A stretch of 47,637 bases of DNA, taken from contig CAMPJJ010000034.1 of assembly GCA_946886855.1 (NCBI GenBank), positions 1 to 47,637 on the forward strand, in the 5' to 3' direction. Below are positions 34,106-43,261 of the stretch, one piece after another. Under the pieces are notes generated by a model, which was not told where the DNA came from, did no database searches, and saw only the letters and a program-made list of their open reading frames with translations. The first letter of the stretch is position 1. The number at the start of each line of letters is the position of its first letter. The DNA comes from an uncultured Roseateles sp. GTDB lineage: Bacteria > Pseudomonadota > Gammaproteobacteria > Burkholderiales > Burkholderiaceae. The position numbers were made by a program, and so were the translations under genes.

Positions 34106-34933
34106 ATGAAAACGATGCGACACGGGCTGGCCGCTCCGGGCATGACGGCCATGCGGGCGGCCATGCGGGCGGCTTGGCGGGCGGTCATGCGAACGGTCAA
34201 GCCGGCGGTCGGGTTGGTGACCTGGCTGATGATTGTGCCGGTGGCCTTGCTGACGACATCGGCGGCGCGCGCCGCCGACGTCAGCATCATGCCGGTCAAC
34301 GTGCGGCTGGACCGCGCGAACGACCGCGCGACGGTGCAGGTCCAGAACAACGGCACGGAGCCGGTGACGATGCAGGCCGAGGGCATCCGCTGGACCCGCG
34401 AGAACGGCCAGGACGTCGACGGACCGACGACGGACCTGCTGGTGAATCCGCCGATCTTCACGCTGCAGGCCGGCCAGGTCCAGGTCTTGCGCGTGGGTCT
34501 GCGGCGTCCGCCCGACCTGCAGCAGGAGGCGACCTACCGGATGGTGCTGCGCGAGGTGCCGGTGGCCCGCCCCGGCGGCGACACGCAGGTCACCGGCGCG
34601 GTGCGGGTGCTGGTGGCGCTGCGGGTGCCGGTCTACGTGGCGCCCAACCAGGTGCGGCGGGACTCGAGCTGGAGCGTGCAGCGCGCCAGCAGCGGCGAGA
34701 CGGTGGCGACGGTGACCAACGCCGGCAACGTGCATGTGAAGGTCAGCGAATTGCGGCTGACCGGCGCCAACGGCGAGGTGAAGTCGATGGCCGTTCCGGG
34801 GGCGCAAAGCGTGGTGTTCCCCGGTGAACAGCGCAGCTACCGCATTCCCACGCCGGCCGGGCCGCCCGGCAATCTGCAGGTCATGACCGATCAGGGATTG
34901 CAGCAGGTCACGGCCGGTGCAACGGGCAAGTGA
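34106..34933 (+). CDS. Archaic fimbrial periplasmic chaperone (PapD/CsuC-like)
   Basis: 275 residues. After a signal peptide ending AARA-ADVS, the two-domain immunoglobulin-like chaperone shows VSIMPVNVRLDRANDRATVQVQNNG, a donor-strand region VNPPIFTLQAGQVQVLRVGLRR and YRMVLREVPV. The N-terminal leader is unusually long (about 55 residues) and contains the repeat MRAAMRAAWRAVMR encoded by 12-bp units. GGAG lies about 8 bp before the ATG at 34106; a later ATG could be the true start. It carries fimbrial subunits to the usher that follows. Confidence 0.9.
   Translation: MKTMRHGLAAPGMTAMRAAMRAAWRAVMRTVKPAVGLVTWLMIVPVALLTTSAARAADVSIMPVNVRLDRANDRATVQVQNNGTEPVTMQAEGIRWTRENGQDVDGPTTDLLVNPPIFTLQAGQVQVLRVGLRRPPDLQQEATYRMVLREVPVARPGGDTQVTGAVRVLVALRVPVYVAPNQVRRDSSWSVQRASSGETVATVTNAGNVHVKVSELRLTGANGEVKSMAVPGAQSVVFPGEQRSYRIPTPAGPPGNLQVMTDQGLQQVTAGATGK
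34151..34198 (+). repeat. 12-bp tandem repeat in chaperone leader
   Basis: Four degenerate 12-bp units based on ATGCGGGCGGCC, each able to encode M/W-R-A-A. Several units contain ATG, so repeat number affects both leader length and the number of possible starts. Confidence 0.75.
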
Positions 34934-37439
34934 TCCCCGCCTGATGCCGGCGGCGCTCTGCCTGTGCGTGACGGCCGCAGCGCAAGCCCAGCAGCCCGCG
35001 CCGGCGGCGCCATTGCCCGCGCCCGCGGCTTCCGATGCGGCCCAGGCGCTGGTCCAGGCCCCGCGCTTCGGCGAGACGCTGCTGCTGGGCCTGAAGATCA
35101 ACGGCATCCCGCAGCCGCAGACGGTGCGCGCGGTGCGCGTGCCTGAAGGCATCGCCATCCCGCAGGCGCTCTGGACCGAGCTGAAATTCAGACCGCCCGC
35201 GCTGCCGCCGCGGATGATCGACGGCGAACTCCACATGATCCTCGGCGAGGGCCCCGGCGAGCTGATGCGCTGGCGCGTCGAGGAGCTGAGCCAGACGCTG
35301 GAGATCGAGGCGTCGCCCCAGGCCTTCTCCGAACAGCAGATCGAGGTGGCGCGCTCCGCGGCGCAGGTGACCCTGCCGTCGACCTTCGGGCTCTACGCCA
35401 ACTACGACGTGCAGTGGCAGAAGCGCCTGAGCGGCGACGGCAATGTCGACGGCGTGACCGAACTCGGCGTGCTGACCCCGCGGGGGGACCTCAACCACCA
35501 GCAGCTGTACCGCAGCGGCGTGGGCGGCGGCTGGGTGCGACTGGACACGCGCTGGACCATCGACCGCCCCGAGCACCTGACCAGCTGGCGGCTCGGAGAC
35601 AGCATCGCGCAGCCGGGCACCTGGGGCCAGGCGATGCGTTTCGGCGGCCTGCAGTGGAGCACCGACTTCTCGTTGCGACCGGGCTTCCTGAGCTTCCCGC
35701 TGCCGACCTTGCGCGGCGAGGCGTCGCTGCCGTCGACGGTGGACGTCTTCGTCAACAACAGCCAGCGGCTGCAGGGGCGCGTGCAACCGGGGCCCTTCGA
35801 CATCAGCGACCTGCCGCTGGTCACCGGTCAGGGAGAGATCCGCACCGTGGTGAAGGACCTGCTGGGCCGCGAGCAGATCGTCGTGCAGCCGTACTACATC
35901 AGCCCCTCGCTGCTGAAGCCGGGGCTCTCGGCCTACAGCCTCGAGGCCGGTTGGCTGCGGCTGAACTACGGCATCGACAGCAACCGCTACGGCCGCGCGG
36001 TGCTCGCCGGCACCTGGCGCAACGGCCTCACGCCGGCGTTCACGCAGGAGTGGCGCGGCGAACTGACGCAGCGCCAGCAGGCGCTCGGCGCGACAGGACT
36101 GTGGCTGTTCCCCGCGCTGGGCACGGTCAGCCTGGCGGGCGTGGCCAGCCGCAGCGACGATCCCGAGGCGCGCCGCGGCGCGCTCGCGACGCTGGGCGTC
36201 GAGCGCCAGGGCATGGACTGGAGCGGGGGGGTGCAGGTCAAGCGCGCCACGGCGGGTTTCACGCAGCTCGGCAATCCGGTGCTGCCGAAGTGGAGCGTCT
36301 CGGGGTCGGTGGGCACCTCGTGGCGGCAATGGGGACTGGGCATCGGATTCGTCAACCAGGGCGCGCCGCAACGGCCCGCACCGCAAGGGCAACTGCAAGT
36401 GGCCAACAAGCTCTGGTCCTTCAACGCCAGCCGCAGCCTCGACGGCTGGGGATTCTTCGGCCTGTCCGCGCTGAGGGCGGGCAACGGCGGCGGGACCGCG
36501 ATCTCGGTCTTCTGGAGCCTGCTGCTCGACGGCAACAAGAGCCTGTCGACGGCGTGGCAGGGCCAGCGCGGCGGTGGGCAGCAGTCGCGCGATCTCTGGC
36601 AGGTCCAGCTGCAGAGCAATCCCCCGGTCGGCGAGGGCGTCGGCTACCAGCTGCTGACGGAATCGCACGGGCGACAGCAGGCGCAGGCGCAATGGCAGAC
36701 CAACGTGGTGGCCCTGGACGGCGGCGTATCGCGCCTGGCGGGACAGACCGACGTGCGGCTCGGCGCGAGCGGCGGGCTCGCCTACATCGACGGCAGCGCC
36801 TATGCGAGCCGGCGCATCGACGGCGGCTTCGCCGTCGTGCAGGTCGACAACCAGGCCGACGTGCGCATCCTTCACGACAACCAGCCGGTCGCGCGCACCG
36901 ACGCGACGGGGCGGGCGTTCCTGCCGGCGCTGCGCGGCTACCAGATGAACCGCGTCGGCGTGGTCGCCGACGATCTGCCCCTGGATGCCGAGATCGAGGC
37001 CCTGGAGTTGCAGGTCATGCCGGCCGCGCGCAGCGCGGCGCTGATCCGTTTCCCGATCGTGCACAGCCGCACGGCGACCTTCCGCCTCGTCGACGAGGCG
37101 GGCGAGCCGCTCCCGCCCGGGACTGAGTTGCAGGTCGCCGGATCGAGGCGCACCTTCCCGATGGGCCTGGACGGCCGGGCCTTCGTGACCGGACTGGTCG
37201 ACGGCGCCGACGCGGTCAGCGAGGTGCTGGCACGGCGCGAAGACGGCACGCCGTGCCGTCTCGAGCTGCGGCTGCCGGCCCGGGCGACCGAACTGCCGGA
37301 CCTGGGCACCGTGGTCTGTCGCAAGATCGCCAGCTGGTCGACGGGCGCGCCGCGCAAACCAGTCCAACCCGGCGCGGCGCCTCCTGCGGCGCCAACTGCG
37401 GAGACACCGGCCAAGAACACTCCCAAGGAGTCGCGATGA
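34917..37439 (+). CDS. Fimbrial outer membrane usher (FimD/CsuD-like)
   Basis: 840 residues. Signal peptide ending AAAQA, an N-terminal chaperone-docking domain, a beta-barrel with the usher signature region (TFGLYANYDVQWQKRL, DTRWTIDRPEHLTSWRLGDS, GEASLPSTVDVFVNN, GPFDISDLPLVTGQGEIRTVV with LGREQ), and C-terminal plug/CTD segments (AFLPALRGYQMNRVGV). It forms the outer membrane pore that assembles the SCPU fibre. Start is GTG at 34917, which overlaps the chaperone gene by 17 bp and gives a basic n-region; ATG at 34944 is an alternative. A Pro/Ala/Lys-rich tail follows the last Cys. Confidence 0.92.
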   Translation: MQRASDPRLMPAALCLCVTAAAQAQQPAPAAPLPAPAASDAAQALVQAPRFGETLLLGLKINGIPQPQTVRAVRVPEGIAIPQALWTELKFRPPALPPRMIDGELHMILGEGPGELMRWRVEELSQTLEIEASPQAFSEQQIEVARSAAQVTLPSTFGLYANYDVQWQKRLSGDGNVDGVTELGVLTPRGDLNHQQLYRSGVGGGWVRLDTRWTIDRPEHLTSWRLGDSIAQPGTWGQAMRFGGLQWSTDFSLRPGFLSFPLPTLRGEASLPSTVDVFVNNSQRLQGRVQPGPFDISDLPLVTGQGEIRTVVKDLLGREQIVVQPYYISPSLLKPGLSAYSLEAGWLRLNYGIDSNRYGRAVLAGTWRNGLTPAFTQEWRGELTQRQQALGATGLWLFPALGTVSLAGVASRSDDPEARRGALATLGVERQGMDWSGGVQVKRATAGFTQLGNPVLPKWSVSGSVGTSWRQWGLGIGFVNQGAPQRPAPQGQLQVANKLWSFNASRSLDGWGFFGLSALRAGNGGGTAISVFWSLLLDGNKSLSTAWQGQRGGGQQSRDLWQVQLQSNPPVGEGVGYQLLTESHGRQQAQAQWQTNVVALDGGVSRLAGQTDVRLGASGGLAYIDGSAYASRRIDGGFAVVQVDNQADVRILHDNQPVARTDATGRAFLPALRGYQMNRVGVVADDLPLDAEIEALELQVMPAARSAALIRFPIVHSRTATFRLVDEAGEPLPPGTELQVAGSRRTFPMGLDGRAFVTGLVDGADAVSEVLARREDGTPCRLELRLPARATELPDLGTVVCRKIASWSTGAPRKPVQPGAAPPAAPTAETPAKNTPKESR

Positions 37440-37945
37440 ACGCCACACCCTTCCGCCTGCTTCGCATGCTGTCCTGGCTGGCACTGACGGGCGCGGCGCC
37501 CGCGGCGCATGCGCTGTGCGTCCAGGGCCTGTGCTCGTGCTCCGTCACGACGACGTCGGTGCTGTTCGCCAACTACAACCCGCTGGCATACGGCAACACC
37601 GATTCAACGGGAACCGTCACGGTGAAGTGCGGCGGCGTGGCGGGTCTGCTGGTCCCGTTCACCGTCGCGTTCAACCAGGGCGGCGGGCCGAGCATCTCCG
37701 CCCGTCGGCTGAGCTTCGGGGCGAATTCGCTCAACTACAACCTGTACATCGACAACACCTACACGACGGTCTGGGGCGACGGCACGACCGGGACGATGGT
37801 CGCCGGCAGCCTGCTGCTCGACGCGCTGGGACTGTCGCCGGGGCTGGTCTACACCGTCTACGCGCGCATCCCGGGCCGGCAGACCACCGTGCCCCCCGGC
37901 GGGCCGTACACCGACGCCGTCAGCGTGACGCTCACGTACCAGTGA
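37436..37945 (+). CDS. Spore coat protein U-domain fimbrial subunit (second)
   Basis: 169 residues. Signal peptide ending AAHA, a Cys-rich start (LCVQGLCSCSVTTTSVLFANYNPL), the paired Cys in GTVTVKCGG, SISARRLSFGANSLNYNLYIDNTY and the final strand YTDAVSVTLTYQ. The start overlaps the usher stop by ATGA. The three extra N-terminal Cys distinguish it from the first subunit, so it may be the tip or an alternative pilin; a two-domain CsuE-like tip adhesin is not seen in this locus. Confidence 0.88.
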   Translation: MNATPFRLLRMLSWLALTGAAPAAHALCVQGLCSCSVTTTSVLFANYNPLAYGNTDSTGTVTVKCGGVAGLLVPFTVAFNQGGGPSISARRLSFGANSLNYNLYIDNTYTTVWGDGTTGTMVAGSLLLDALGLSPGLVYTVYARIPGRQTTVPPGGPYTDAVSVTLTYQ

Positions 37946-37948
37946 CGC

Positions 37949-39415
37949 TCACGACTCGGGCAGGGTCCGGTCCTTCACCACGGCGTAGCGCGCCATCGTC
38001 GCCATCCGGGCGGTTTCGTGCCGCACCACCGGCTCCGGATAGTCGCGCCCGAGCACCACGCCGCAGGCCGCGAGTTCCACCGGCTTCGCCAGCCATGGCG
38101 CGTGGATCAGCTTGGGCGGCAGCTTCGCAAGTTGCGGCAGGTAGCGCTTGATGAACTTCCCCTCCGGATCGAACTTCTCGCTCTGGTTGACCGGATTGAA
38201 GATGCGGAAGTAGGGCTGCGCGTCGCAACCGCTGGACGAGGCCCATTGCCAGCCGCCGTTGTTGGCGGCGAGGTCGAAGTCGATCAGCTTCTCGGCGAAG
38301 TAGGCTTCGCCGCGACGCCAGTCGATGCCGAGGTCCTTGATGAGGAAGCTGGCGGTCACCATGCGCAGCCGGTTGTGCATGTAGCCGGTCTCGTTGATCT
38401 GGTGCATCGCGGCGTCGACCAGCGGGTAGCCGGTGCGGCCCTGGCACCAGGCGTCGAAGTCCGCGTCCGCGTCGGGGCCGTCGGCCCAGGCGATGCGGTC
38501 GTACTCGGGCCGGAACGCACCGCCGACCACGTGCGGATGGTGGTGCAGGACCTGGTGGTAGAAGTCCCGCCAGATCAGCTCGGACAGCCAGGTCTGCGCG
38601 CCCGGGCTGACGGCCTTGCCGGCCGCCGGGGCATGGCCCCGCGTCCAGGCCTCGCGCGCCAGGCGGCGGATCGAGATCGTTCCGAAGCGCAGGTGCGTGC
38701 TGAGGTAGCTGGGGCCTTTCGCCGCCGGGAAATCGCGCGTCTCGCCATAGCGGTCGATGCGCTCGAGGAATTCGTCGAACAGTCGCCGTGCGCCCGCGCT
38801 GCCGCCGGACAGCGCGGCCGCCAGGCCGGCCGGCTCGAAGCCGATGTCGGCGAGCGACGGCACGCCCCGCTGCGGAACCTCCGCCAGATGCGCCGCGTAG
38901 CGCTCGACCGGATAGCTGCTCAGGAAGAAGGGCGTGATCTCCCGCAGCCACGCGTTCTTGTAGGGCGTGAAGACGCCGTAGGGCTTGCGTGAACCGGTCA
39001 GGATCTCCGAGCGCTCGAAGACGACGTGGTCCTTGAAGCTCTCCACCTGCACGCCGCGTGCGAGCAAGGTGTCTCCCACGTCGGCATCGCGGCGCAGCGC
39101 CTCCGGGTCATCGTCGTGGTTGAAGTACAGCGCGCCGATGTCCAGTTCCGCCGCCAGGGCCGGGATCTGCTCCCGCGCGGTGCCGTGGCGCACGATCAGG
39201 CCGGCGCCGGGCGCCAGTGCCGCCAGGTCCGCGTCCAGCACGCGCAGGGCGTCGACGATGAACTCGACGCGGCGGTCCGCGCGCGGCAGCGGGTCCAGGA
39301 TGTCCGTGTCCAGCACGAAGGCGCAGAACACGCGCTCGTGATGCTTGAGGGCGTGGAAGAGGGCGGCATGATCGTCCGCGCGCAGATCGCGCCGGAACCA
39401 GACAAGGGCGTTCAT
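37949..39415 (-). CDS. phrB: Deoxyribodipyrimidine photolyase (class I CPD)
   Basis: 488 residues. Light-driven repair of cyclobutane pyrimidine dimers. N-terminal antenna domain (MNALVWFRRDLRADDHAAL), then the FAD domain with SYLSTHLRFGTIS, LIWRDFYHQVL, GYPLVDAAMHQINETGYMHNRLRM, WRRGEAYFAEKLIDFDLAANNGGWQW and FRIFNPVNQSEKFDPEG. All the expected FAD and CPD contacts in these motifs look intact. It converges on the second SCPU gene with a 3-bp gap and is divergent from yqgE with 35 bp between starts. Confidence 0.95.
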   Translation of the reverse strand: MNALVWFRRDLRADDHAALFHALKHHERVFCAFVLDTDILDPLPRADRRVEFIVDALRVLDADLAALAPGAGLIVRHGTAREQIPALAAELDIGALYFNHDDDPEALRRDADVGDTLLARGVQVESFKDHVVFERSEILTGSRKPYGVFTPYKNAWLREITPFFLSSYPVERYAAHLAEVPQRGVPSLADIGFEPAGLAAALSGGSAGARRLFDEFLERIDRYGETRDFPAAKGPSYLSTHLRFGTISIRRLAREAWTRGHAPAAGKAVSPGAQTWLSELIWRDFYHQVLHHHPHVVGGAFRPEYDRIAWADGPDADADFDAWCQGRTGYPLVDAAMHQINETGYMHNRLRMVTASFLIKDLGIDWRRGEAYFAEKLIDFDLAANNGGWQWASSSGCDAQPYFRIFNPVNQSEKFDPEGKFIKRYLPQLAKLPPKLIHAPWLAKPVELAACGVVLGRDYPEPVVRHETARMATMARYAVVKDRTLPES

Positions 39416-39450
39416 GGAGAGGGAGTGTCGGTGAAATAGAATCCGTTCCT

Positions 39451-40029
39451 ATGTCCAAGGAACGCATCGACCTGACCAACCAGTTCCTGATCGCCATGCC
39501 CGGCATGGTGGACGAGACCTTTGCCGGCTCCGTCATCTATCTGTGCGAGCACAACGAGAAGGGCGCGCTCGGCCTGGTCATCAACAAGCCGATCTCGCTG
39601 ACCCTGGGCAACCTGTTCGAGAAGGTCGAGCTCGAGCTGACCGACCTGGACATGGCCGCGCGGCCGGTGTTCTTCGGCGGCCCGGTGCAGACCGAACGCG
39701 GCTTCGTGCTCCACGAGGCGCTGGACGAGCAGGGCAACCACTACAGCGCGACGCTGGCGGTGCCCGGCGGACTGGAGATGACCACCAGCCGCGATGTGCT
39801 CGAGGCCCTGTCCAATGGCGCGGGCCCCAAGCGCGTGCTGGTCACGCTGGGCTACAGCGGCTGGGCCGCGGGCCAGCTCGAGGAGGAACTCGGCCGCAAC
39901 GGCTGGATCACCGTCGACGCCACGCCCGAGATCATCTTCGACACGCCGATCGAGGAGCGCTACGACAAGGCCCTCGCGCTGCTCGGCATCGATCCGCGCA
40001 TGCTCAGCCAGGAGGCTGGCCACGCATGA
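39451..40029 (+). CDS. yqgE: YqgE/AlgH family protein
   Basis: 192 residues. NQFLIAMPGMVDETFAGSVIYLCEHNEKGALGLVINKP is the family signature, then PVFFGGPVQTERGFVLH and LGYSGWAAGQLEEEL. The molecular role is unknown; AlgH was linked to alginate control in Pseudomonas. It heads the yqgE-ruvX-pyrR-pyrB-pyrC' run, where yqgE next to ruvX is widely conserved. Overlaps the first possible ruvX start by ATGA. Confidence 0.93.
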   Translation: MSKERIDLTNQFLIAMPGMVDETFAGSVIYLCEHNEKGALGLVINKPISLTLGNLFEKVELELTDLDMAARPVFFGGPVQTERGFVLHEALDEQGNHYSATLAVPGGLEMTTSRDVLEALSNGAGPKRVLVTLGYSGWAAGQLEEELGRNGWITVDATPEIIFDTPIEERYDKALALLGIDPRMLSQEAGHA

Positions 40030-40043
40030 ATCCAGGAGGCGTC

Positions 40044-40460
40044 ATGAGCCCGGTCTCTTCCGCTTCTTCTCCCGCCGCCTTTGTTTCCCCCCTCGGTTTC
40101 GACTTCGGTACCAAGCGCCTCGGCGTGGCGACCGGCAACCGGCTGCTGGGGAGCGCGCGCGGGCTGCGGACCCTCACCGAGCAGGGCGACGCCCGCTGGG
40201 CCGCGATCACCGCGCTGATCCAGGAGTGGCAGCCCGACGCGCTGGTCATCGGCGTGCCGCGCCATCCCGACGGCGCGCCGCACGAGATGACGGCCCGCGC
40301 GCTCAAGTTCGCCGGGCAACTGCGCGGCCGCTACCGGCTGCCGGTGGTCGAAGTCGATGAACGCTACACCAGCGTGGAAGCCCAGTCGCAGGGCGCGCGC
40401 GACCTCGATGCCGCGAGCGCGGCATTGATCCTCGAACAATTCTTCCGGGAACATCCATGA
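40044..40460 (+). CDS. ruvX: Putative pre-16S rRNA nuclease / Holliday junction resolvase-like RuvX
   Basis: 138 residues from the ATG at 40044 (AGGAGG 4 bp upstream); an ATG at 40026 overlapping yqgE adds six residues and has an AGGAGG 10 bp upstream, so either may be used. RNase H-like fold: GFDFGTKRLGVATG with catalytic Asp, ALVIGVPRHPDG, VVEVDERYTSVEA and DLDAASAALILEQFF with the late Asp. E. coli YqgF is implicated in 16S rRNA 5'-end processing. Overlaps pyrR by ATGA. Confidence 0.93.
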   Translation: MSPVSSASSPAAFVSPLGFDFGTKRLGVATGNRLLGSARGLRTLTEQGDARWAAITALIQEWQPDALVIGVPRHPDGAPHEMTARALKFAGQLRGRYRLPVVEVDERYTSVEAQSQGARDLDAASAALILEQFFREHP

Positions 40461-40969
40461 GCACATTGCACCTCGATGCGGAAGCGCTCTACGCCGACCT
40501 CGTGCGCGGCGTCCAGCGCCTGCTGCAACCCGACAGCGCCCTGGTTGGCATCTGGTCGGGCGGCGCCTGGCTGGCCGAGCGTCTCCAGCAGGACCTGAAG
40601 CTGCCCGGCCAGCACGGCGTCATCTCCAGTGCGCTGCACCGCGACGACTTCGGCAGCAAGGGCATGAACGCGAGCGCCGACCACACCAAGCTGCCCTTCG
40701 AGGTCGAAGGCCGGCACATCCTGCTGATCGACGACGTGCTCTACACCGGCCGCACGACGCGGGCGGTGATCAACGAGCTGTTCGACTTCGGCCGCCCCGC
40801 GAGCGTCACGCTGGCGGTGCTGGTCGACCGCGGCGGCCGCGAGCTGCCGATCGAGCCGGTGTTCTCCGCCGCGCGTGTCGCGTTGGCCCCGAACCAGCGC
40901 CTGAGCCTCGTCAAGGGCCAGGACGACGGCGACAACGGCCGCTTCAGCTTCGACGTGAAGGAGGACTGA
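40457..40969 (+). CDS. pyrR: PyrR-type bifunctional regulator / uracil phosphoribosyltransferase
   Basis: 170 residues. PRTase fold with [25 protein letters not shown] and the PRPP loop [20 protein letters not shown], the classic PyrR signature. In Bacillus it binds pyr mRNA and also makes UMP from uracil; in Burkholderiales its regulatory role is not established. Directly upstream of pyrB (4-bp gap), and I see no leader attenuator between them. Confidence 0.92.
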   Translation: MSTLHLDAEALYADLVRGVQRLLQPDSALVGIWSGGAWLAERLQQDLKLPGQHGVISSALHRDDFGSKGMNASADHTKLPFEVEGRHILLIDDVLYTGRTTRAVINELFDFGRPASVTLAVLVDRGGRELPIEPVFSAARVALAPNQRLSLVKGQDDGDNGRFSFDVKED

Positions 40970-40973
40970 CCCC

Positions 40974-41936
40974 ATGCTGAGCAAACGCAATCCGCAGCTG
41001 AACAAGCATGGCGAACTGATCCACCTGCTGTCCACCGAAGGCCTGCCCAAGGCCGTGCTGCACCAGATCCTGGACACGGCCGGCACCTTCCTCTCGGTCA
41101 ACGACCGCGAGGTGAAGAAGGTGCCGCTGCTGCGCGGCAAGTCGGTGTTCAACCTGTTCTTCGAGAACAGCACCCGCACCCGCACCACCTTCGAGATCGC
41201 CGCCAAGCGCCTGTCCGCCGACGTCATCAACCTCGACATCGCGCGTTCCAGCACCGCCAAGGGCGAGACGCTGCTGGACACGGTCGCCAACCTGTCGGCG
41301 ATGCACGCGGACATGTTCGTCGTCCGCCACAGCGAGTCCGGCGCGCCCTACCTGATCGCGCAGCACTGCGCGCCGCATGTCCACGTGGTCAACGCCGGCG
41401 ACGGCCGCCACGCGCATCCGACGCAGGGCCTGCTCGACATGTACACGATCCGGCACTACAAGAAGGACTTCACCAACCTGACCGTGGCGATCGTCGGCGA
41501 CATCGTGCATTCGCGCGTCGCGCGCAGCGACATCCACGCGCTCACGACGCTGGGCGTGCCGGAGATCCGCGCCGTCGGCCCGAAGACGCTGGTGCCCGGC
41601 GACCTCAAGGACATGGGCGTGCGCGTGTGCCACGACATGGCCGAGGGCGTGCGGGATGCCGACGTCATCATCATGCTGCGCCTGCAGAACGAGCGCATGA
41701 GCGGCGCGATGCTGCCCAGCGCCGGCGAGTACTTCAAGAGTTTCGGCCTGACGCCCGACAAGCTGGCGCTGGCCAAGCCCGATGCCATCGTGATGCATCC
41801 GGGCCCGATCAACCGCGGCGTGGAGATCTCGTCCACCGTCGCCGACGGCCAGCACAGCGTCATCCTGCCGCAGGTCACCTTCGGCATCGCGGTGCGCATG
41901 GCTGTCATGTCCATCCTGGCGGGGAACGAAGCATGA
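40974..41936 (+). CDS. pyrB: Aspartate carbamoyltransferase catalytic subunit
   Basis: 320 residues. Makes N-carbamoyl-aspartate from carbamoyl phosphate and aspartate. [27 protein letters not shown] contains the STRTR phosphate-binding motif; [24 protein letters not shown] and [13 protein letters not shown] are also typical. Its stop overlaps the pyrC' start by ATGA, which fits equimolar synthesis of a PyrB-PyrC' complex. No pyrI is present. Confidence 0.97.
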   Translation: MLSKRNPQLNKHGELIHLLSTEGLPKAVLHQILDTAGTFLSVNDREVKKVPLLRGKSVFNLFFENSTRTRTTFEIAAKRLSADVINLDIARSSTAKGETLLDTVANLSAMHADMFVVRHSESGAPYLIAQHCAPHVHVVNAGDGRHAHPTQGLLDMYTIRHYKKDFTNLTVAIVGDIVHSRVARSDIHALTTLGVPEIRAVGPKTLVPGDLKDMGVRVCHDMAEGVRDADVIIMLRLQNERMSGAMLPSAGEYFKSFGLTPDKLALAKPDAIVMHPGPINRGVEISSTVADGQHSVILPQVTFGIAVRMAVMSILAGNEA

Positions 41937-43261
41937 AGATCCTGATCCAGAACGGCCGGCTGCTCGACCCGGCTTCCGGACTCGACAAGGTCGGCGACCT
42001 TGCGATCGCCTCGGGCCGCATCGTCGGTCTCGGCAGCGTCGGCGACTTCAACGCGGACCGCGTCATCGACGCGACCGGCCTGGTCGTCGCACCGGGTCTC
42101 GTCGACCTTGCCGCGCGCCTGCGCGAGCCCGGCCACGAGCACGAGGGCATGCTGGAGAGCGAGCTCGCCGCCGCCGCCGCCGGCGGCGTCACCAGCCTCG
42201 TGTGCCCGCCCGATACCGATCCGACGCTCGACGAGCCCGGCCTGGTCGACATGCTCAAGTTCCGCGCCCGCAAGCTCAGCCGCTGCCGCCTGTTCCCGCT
42301 GGGCGCGCTGACGCGCGGCCTGGCCGGCGAGTCGCTCACCGAGATGGCCGAGCTGACCGAGTCCGGCTGCGTCGGCTTCTCGCAGGCCTACGTCCCGATC
42401 CGCAACACGCTGACCGTGCAGCGCGCGATGCAGTACGCCGCGAGCTTCGGCTACACGCTGTGGCTGCATGCGCAGGATCCGTGGCTGAGCGGCGGCGTCG
42501 CGGCCAGCGGCGCGGTGGCGACCCGCCTGGGCCTGTCCGGCGAGCCGGTCGCGGCCGAGACCATCGCGCTGCACACCATCCTGGAACTGGTCCGCGTCAC
42601 GGGCTGCCGCGTCCACCTGTGCCGGATCAGCAGCGCCGCCGGCGTCGACCTCGTGCGGCAGGCCAAGAAGGACGGCCTGCCCATCACGGCGGACGTCTCG
42701 ATCAACTCGCTGCACCTGACCGACGTCGACATCGGCTACTTCAATTCGGCGATGCGCCTGCAGCCGCCGCTGCGCCAGCAGCGCGACCGCGATGCGCTGC
42801 GCGCCGCGCTGGCCGACGGCACGATCGACGCGCTCGTCAGCGACCACAACCCGGTGGCGGCCGACGAGAAGACGCTGCCCTTCGCCGAGGCGACGCCCGG
42901 CGCCACCGGTCTGGAACTGCTGCTGAGCCTGGCGCTGCGCTGGGGTCAGGATGAAGGCTTGTCGCTGGCGCAGGCGCTCGACACGATCACGGCGCGTCCG
43001 GTGAAGGTGCTGGGCAGTGCGCTCGGTTCGCTGGCGGCGAGCGCGGGCCGACTGGTCGAAGGCGGTGTCGGCGACGTCGTCGTCTTCGACGCCGAGGCCA
43101 GCGGCGCGGTGACGCCCGAGCGCCTGGTCAGCCAGGGCAAACATACGCCGTTCGCTTTCGACATCACCGGCTTCGAGTTGCCGGGCCGGGTGCGCTACAC
43201 GCTGGTGGCCGGCACGGTCGCCTACGAATCGCTGGTCACCGACGCCGAGCGGGCCGCCTGA
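41933..43261 (+). CDS. pyrC': Dihydroorotase-like PyrC' (catalytically inactive, ATCase partner)
   Basis: 442 residues. Overall dihydroorotase/amidohydrolase fold, but the metal-binding H-x-H in DLHVHLREPG is replaced: here [12 protein letters not shown], so both His are gone. The late [10 protein letters not shown] region keeps the Asp-His. This matches the inactive PyrC' of Pseudomonas, needed for assembly of the class A ATCase dodecamer with PyrB. The active dihydroorotase must lie elsewhere in the genome. Overlaps pyrB by ATGA and plsC by 1 bp. Confidence 0.93.
   Translation: MKILIQNGRLLDPASGLDKVGDLAIASGRIVGLGSVGDFNADRVIDATGLVVAPGLVDLAARLREPGHEHEGMLESELAAAAAGGVTSLVCPPDTDPTLDEPGLVDMLKFRARKLSRCRLFPLGALTRGLAGESLTEMAELTESGCVGFSQAYVPIRNTLTVQRAMQYAASFGYTLWLHAQDPWLSGGVAASGAVATRLGLSGEPVAAETIALHTILELVRVTGCRVHLCRISSAAGVDLVRQAKKDGLPITADVSINSLHLTDVDIGYFNSAMRLQPPLRQQRDRDALRAALADGTIDALVSDHNPVAADEKTLPFAEATPGATGLELLLSLALRWGQDEGLSLAQALDTITARPVKVLGSALGSLAASAGRLVEGGVGDVVVFDAEASGAVTPERLVSQGKHTPFAFDITGFELPGRVRYTLVAGTVAYESLVTDAERAA

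Noticed and set aside
37924..37956. Direct repeat TGACGCTCAC at the fimbrial-photolyase junction as an insertion scar
   Set aside because: Only two copies of 10 bp, one inside the coding end of the SCPU gene; no mobile gene nearby, so chance is adequate.
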